Assembly (NCBI GenBank): GCA_007133445.1
Contig: SLMR01000174.1
Span: 1-8,581 of the forward strand
Direction: 5' to 3'
Origin: Aquisalimonas sp.
GTDB taxonomy: Bacteria; Pseudomonadota; Gammaproteobacteria; Nitrococcales; Aquisalimonadaceae
DNA: 8,581 nt
Made by a program: the position numbers and the translations under genes. The notes beneath the pieces were generated by a model, which saw only the letters and a list, made by a program, of their open reading frames with translations, was not told where the DNA came from and made no database searches. Of the stretch, positions 5,611 through 8,581 are shown piece after piece. Within the stretch, counting starts at the first letter, position 1. The number at the start of each line of letters is the position of its first letter.

Positions 5611-7182
5611 TCAGCGTTGTCCCAGGCGATCCAGGGCGCGCAGTTCGGGATCGGCGGTAGTGTCCACCAGAACGGTGGCGCCATGCTCGTCGTCACCCGG
5701 CGGTTCCACCACCTGAAGCTGGTAATCAAGCACAGCCGTGTCCGCTTCGGACGGATCGGTGCCTGCCTGCTGGCGCCGCCTGATTCGTTGTCGCAGTTCG
5801 GCATCGGGGGCGTGAGCGACCGCCAGGGTGAAGGGCACGCCCGCAGCCCGGGCGCAGGTCCGGAACAGGTCGCGTTCATGTCGGCGCAGGCTGGCGGCGT
5901 CCACGACCACGCTGCTGCCGGCCTGAAGTAACTCCTCGGCGAGGCTCGCCAGGCGCTGGTAGGTGCGTTCCGACAGCTCCTGCCCGTAGAGGCCTTCGGC
6001 CACGCCCGCGCCGGTGCGCGCACCGGCATCCAGCCCGACCAGGCGCTTGCGTTCCACGTCGGAGCGCAGGCGGATGGCACCCAGGCGCTCCACCACCGCC
6101 TGGGCCACGGTGGATTTTCCGCTGCCCGAGAGCCCGTGCATCAGCACCAGCCGTGGCTGCGGCGGTTCCAGTTCGGCGGCGGCCACCGCCAGGTACGTCT
6201 CCCGGACATCACGGGCGCGTTGGCGGTCGGCATCGGAGGCGTCCCGGTCCGCCACCCGCAGGCCCTGGACCTTGGCCCGGACCAGAGCCCGGTAGGCCCG
6301 GTAGAAGGGCAGCAGCGTGACTCCGCCGTAGTCGCCGGTGGCCTCCAGGTAACTGCTGAGGAAGCGGGCGGCCAGGTCCGGGCGCTGCCGGCTGTGCAGG
6401 TCCATGGCCAGGAACGCCACTTCGTTGATGACGTCGATCCAGCGCAGTCCCGGGGCGAATTCGATCCCGTCGAAGATCACCGGCCGGCCATCCACGTCGA
6501 CGATGTTGCCCAGGTGCAGGTCGCCGTGGCACTCGCGGATGCACCCTTCGCGCCGGCGCTGTTCGAGGAGCGGGGTCAGCGTCTGGAGTCGCTCCTCGGT
6601 CCAGCCATGCAGGCGTTCCAGCCGCGGGTCGGCGCCGAGCTGCTCGCGCAGGGCCTTCAGGTTGTCGCGGGCCGGCGTGGTCACGGCCTCGAGGCTGCCC
6701 CAGTCGCTGTCCGCTGGCGCCACTGCGGCGGCGTCGTGGAAGGTGGCCACCTGGCGCGCCACATCGTCGAGCTCGGCGGCGCCGAGCTGCTCGCGCTGCA
6801 GCAGCCGGTCGAACAGGCGCGTGTCGTCGAAGCGGCGCATCTGCACGGCCCAGTCCAGCAGCGGGCCGTCGCCGTCGATGGCGGGGTCGTCGGGTGTGCC
6901 GGTGATGGCCACACGCCGCAGGTAGATGGCCGGGGCCAGGCGGCGGTTCAGGCGCAGCTCTTCGTCACAGGCATGGCACCTGCGTGCCAGGGTGGTGAAG
7001 TCGAGAAAGCCCAGGTCCAGTGGCTTCTTCAGTTTGTAGGCGTAGTCATCGGTGAGCAGCAGGGTGGAGATGTGCGTCTCCACGGTGGTGACCGTTGTCA
7101 CCGGGTGCGGGTAGCGCCCCGGCTCCCGGAGGCATGCGGCCATGCGCCGATGTTCGTCCGCGCTCAACTCTGCGCTGGTCAC
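5611..7182 (-). CDS. Two-domain fusion: APH-like phosphotransferase plus P-loop kinase (AAA_33 type)
   Basis: This 523-residue cytoplasmic protein joins two ATP-using domains. The N-terminal half (about 30-310) resembles the aminoglycoside-phosphotransferase superfamily of COG2187: a lysine-rich YAYKLKKPLDLGFLDF strand (K50/K52), the catalytic loop CHGDLHLGN with D221 and N226, and IFDGIEF with D238 in place of DFG. The C-terminal half (about 343-523) is a COG0645-like kinase with a Walker A motif GLSGSGKST (350-358, K356), RSDVERKRL at 373-381, a VVVDA strand with D428, and an Arg-rich lid at 464-470. Fusions of this design are widespread in proteobacteria and usually annotated as bifunctional aminoglycoside phosphotransferase/ATP-binding proteins; the true substrate is unknown and antibiotic resistance should not be assumed. 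The GTG at 7182 is chosen because it overlaps the aroE stop (GTGA, 4 bases) and has GGAG 10 bases upstream. The next in-frame ATG, at 7143, lacks a ribosome site. Confidence 0.9.
   Translation of the reverse strand: MTSAELSADEHRRMAACLREPGRYPHPVTTVTTVETHISTLLLTDDYAYKLKKPLDLGFLDFTTLARRCHACDEELRLNRRLAPAIYLRRVAITGTPDDPAIDGDGPLLDWAVQMRRFDDTRLFDRLLQREQLGAAELDDVARQVATFHDAAAVAPADSDWGSLEAVTTPARDNLKALREQLGADPRLERLHGWTEERLQTLTPLLEQRRREGCIRECHGDLHLGNIVDVDGRPVIFDGIEFAPGLRWIDVINEVAFLAMDLHSRQRPDLAARFLSSYLEATGDYGGVTLLPFYRAYRALVRAKVQGLRVADRDASDADRQRARDVRETYLAVAAAELEPPQPRLVLMHGLSGSGKSTVAQAVVERLGAIRLRSDVERKRLVGLDAGARTGAGVAEGLYGQELSERTYQRLASLAEELLQAGSSVVVDAASLRRHERDLFRTCARAAGVPFTLAVAHAPDAELRQRIRRRQQAGTDPSEADTAVLDYQLQVVEPPGDDEHGATVLVDTTADPELRALDRLGQR
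7179..7182 (-). other. Four-base GTGA overlap of the aroE stop and kinase-fusion start
   Basis: On the minus strand the aroE stop TGA (7181-7179) shares bases with the GTG start (7182-7180) of the downstream gene. This is the GTG form of the common ATGA coupling signal. It implies that ribosomes finishing aroE restart on the fusion gene and that the two are on one transcript. Confidence 0.7.
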
Positions 7183-8021
7183 GGGTTGGCATCTCCGGCG
7201 ATGGCTGCGCGCAGGTCCCGGATCACCGGCGCCGTGTCGGGGCTGACCCCGCGCCACAGGCGGAAGGATTCCGCCGCCTGTTCCACCAGCATGCCGAGGC
7301 CGTCGATGGTCTGCGCGGCGCCATTCTCGCGCGCCCAGCGCAGGAACACCGGTTCGCTTGCGCCGTAGACCATGTCGTAGGCAGTACCGTGGTCGGCGAA
7401 GATTCCGGTGGGCAGGGGCGGGAGCTCGCCGCTCAGCCCGGTGGAGGTGCCGTTGATGACCACGTCGAAGGGGCCGTACCCGGCGATATCGTCCAGGCCG
7501 CAGGCGGCGGTGTCCTGGGCGTCGAAACACAGGGGCAACAGCTCCGCGGCCCGGCGGACGGTGCGGTTGGCGATCAGAAGCATGGCCGGCTGCTCACCGG
7601 CCAGGAGCTGCAGCACGCCGCGTACGGCACCACCGGCGCCCAGCACCAGCACCCGTCGGTCCCGGAGCGTGATCCCGTGGTTGCCGCGCAGGTCCCGTAC
7701 CAGGCCCTCGCCGTCGGTGTTGTCGCCGTGACGGCCGCCGTCGTCGCGGAACAGCAGCGTGTTGACGGCACCGCAGGCCTCGGCCCGCGGACTGTGGCTG
7801 TCGGCCACCGCCCAGGCTTCCTCCTTGAACGGCACGGTAATGTTCAGCCCGTGGCCGCCGCTTTCCTGGAACAGCTCCACGGCTTCAGCAAAGCCGTCCA
7901 GGGGGACTTCCAGGCGATCGTACTGGATGTCCTCGCCGGTCTGCTCGGCGAAACGGGTGTGAATCCACGGTGAGCGGCTGTGGCCGATGGGGTTGCCGAA
8001 GACGGCGTAGCGGTCAGTCAT
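7179..8021 (-). CDS. aroE: Shikimate 5-dehydrogenase (NADP-dependent)
   Basis: This enzyme reduces 3-dehydroshikimate to shikimate with NADPH in aromatic amino acid and chorismate synthesis. Its 280 residues are close to the usual length of about 270-285. Shikimate-site residues are all present: S15 and S17 in GNPIGHSRSP, N60/T62 and catalytic K66 in NITVPFK, N87, D103 in GDNTDG, Y219 and Q248. The NADP domain has the glycine loop GAGGAVRG (128-135) and ANRT (151-154), the signature of NADP-preferring AroE; this separates it from the NAD-using quinate/shikimate YdiB branch. The ATG at 8021 gives a protein beginning MTDRYAVFGNPIGHS, as in relatives. Upstream spacing to hemB is 17 bases and no strong ribosome site is seen, so translation may depend on read-through from hemB. 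The gene ends in a GTGA overlap with the kinase fusion. Confidence 0.96.
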   Translation of the reverse strand: MTDRYAVFGNPIGHSRSPWIHTRFAEQTGEDIQYDRLEVPLDGFAEAVELFQESGGHGLNITVPFKEEAWAVADSHSPRAEACGAVNTLLFRDDGGRHGDNTDGEGLVRDLRGNHGITLRDRRVLVLGAGGAVRGVLQLLAGEQPAMLLIANRTVRRAAELLPLCFDAQDTAACGLDDIAGYGPFDVVINGTSTGLSGELPPLPTGIFADHGTAYDMVYGASEPVFLRWARENGAAQTIDGLGMLVEQAAESFRLWRGVSPDTAPVIRDLRAAIAGDANP

Positions 8022-8038
8022 GATGTCATGCGAGCGCG

Positions 8039-8581
<543 letters not shown>

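Noticed and set aside
5611..7182. Reading the fusion as an aminoglycoside-resistance gene or a shikimate kinase.
   Set aside because: The APH-like fold alone does not indicate antibiotic modification, and the P-loop half resembles general COG0645 kinases rather than AroK. Position next to aroE is not evidence of substrate.
6136..7368. A 410-residue plus-strand frame opposite the kinase fusion and the aroE end.
   Set aside because: Antisense shadow; both minus-strand genes have full catalytic motifs.
7095..7973. A 292-residue plus-strand frame opposite aroE.
   Set aside because: Antisense shadow of a gene with all AroE active-site residues.

Overview
The window looks like a high-GC gammaproteobacterial chromosome. 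The basis is the family resemblance of the recognisable proteins (HemB, AroE, a TetR-controlled RND pump, an APH/P-loop kinase fusion) and their strongly GC-ending codons. The acidic periplasmic lipoprotein linker and Glu/Asp-rich proteins would fit a halophilic or haloalkaliphilic lineage such as the Ectothiorhodospiraceae, but that is inference only. No mobile element, CRISPR array, rRNA or tRNA gene was seen.

Layout, left to right. Positions 1-4646 hold a minus-strand operon read from right to left: a TetR-family repressor (4646-4011), a lipoprotein membrane-fusion adaptor (3978-2896), and an RND inner-membrane pump (from 2891 past the left edge, so its last two helices are missing). A candidate promoter (4742-4770) with a GACC-N4-GGTC operator just downstream (4721-4732) precedes tetR, which suggests that the repressor controls itself and the pump. 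No outer-membrane channel gene is visible. The adaptor keeps an RLS-type docking motif, so a TolC-like channel encoded elsewhere or further left is likely.

Positions 4799-5602 hold two small genes that I cannot name, transcribed divergently from a 120-bp spacer. One (minus) encodes a 115-residue four-helix membrane protein built from two similar two-helix halves, each with a buried histidine. The other (plus) encodes a 111-residue exported protein with two cysteines.

Positions 5611-8581 hold a second minus-strand cluster: hemB (N-terminus beyond the right edge), aroE, and a two-domain aminoglycoside-phosphotransferase-like/P-loop kinase fusion whose GTG start overlaps the aroE stop by four bases. 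HemB makes porphobilinogen for tetrapyrroles and AroE makes shikimate for aromatic compounds. The fusion protein belongs to a widespread family of unknown substrate.

The window is mostly ordinary. Very long open frames on the plus strand opposite the pump and adaptor are antisense shadows created by GC-rich codon bias. The points most worth a second look are the small membrane protein, the operator/promoter arrangement, and the kinase fusion coupled to aroE. I did not find convincing evidence of a new multi-gene system.
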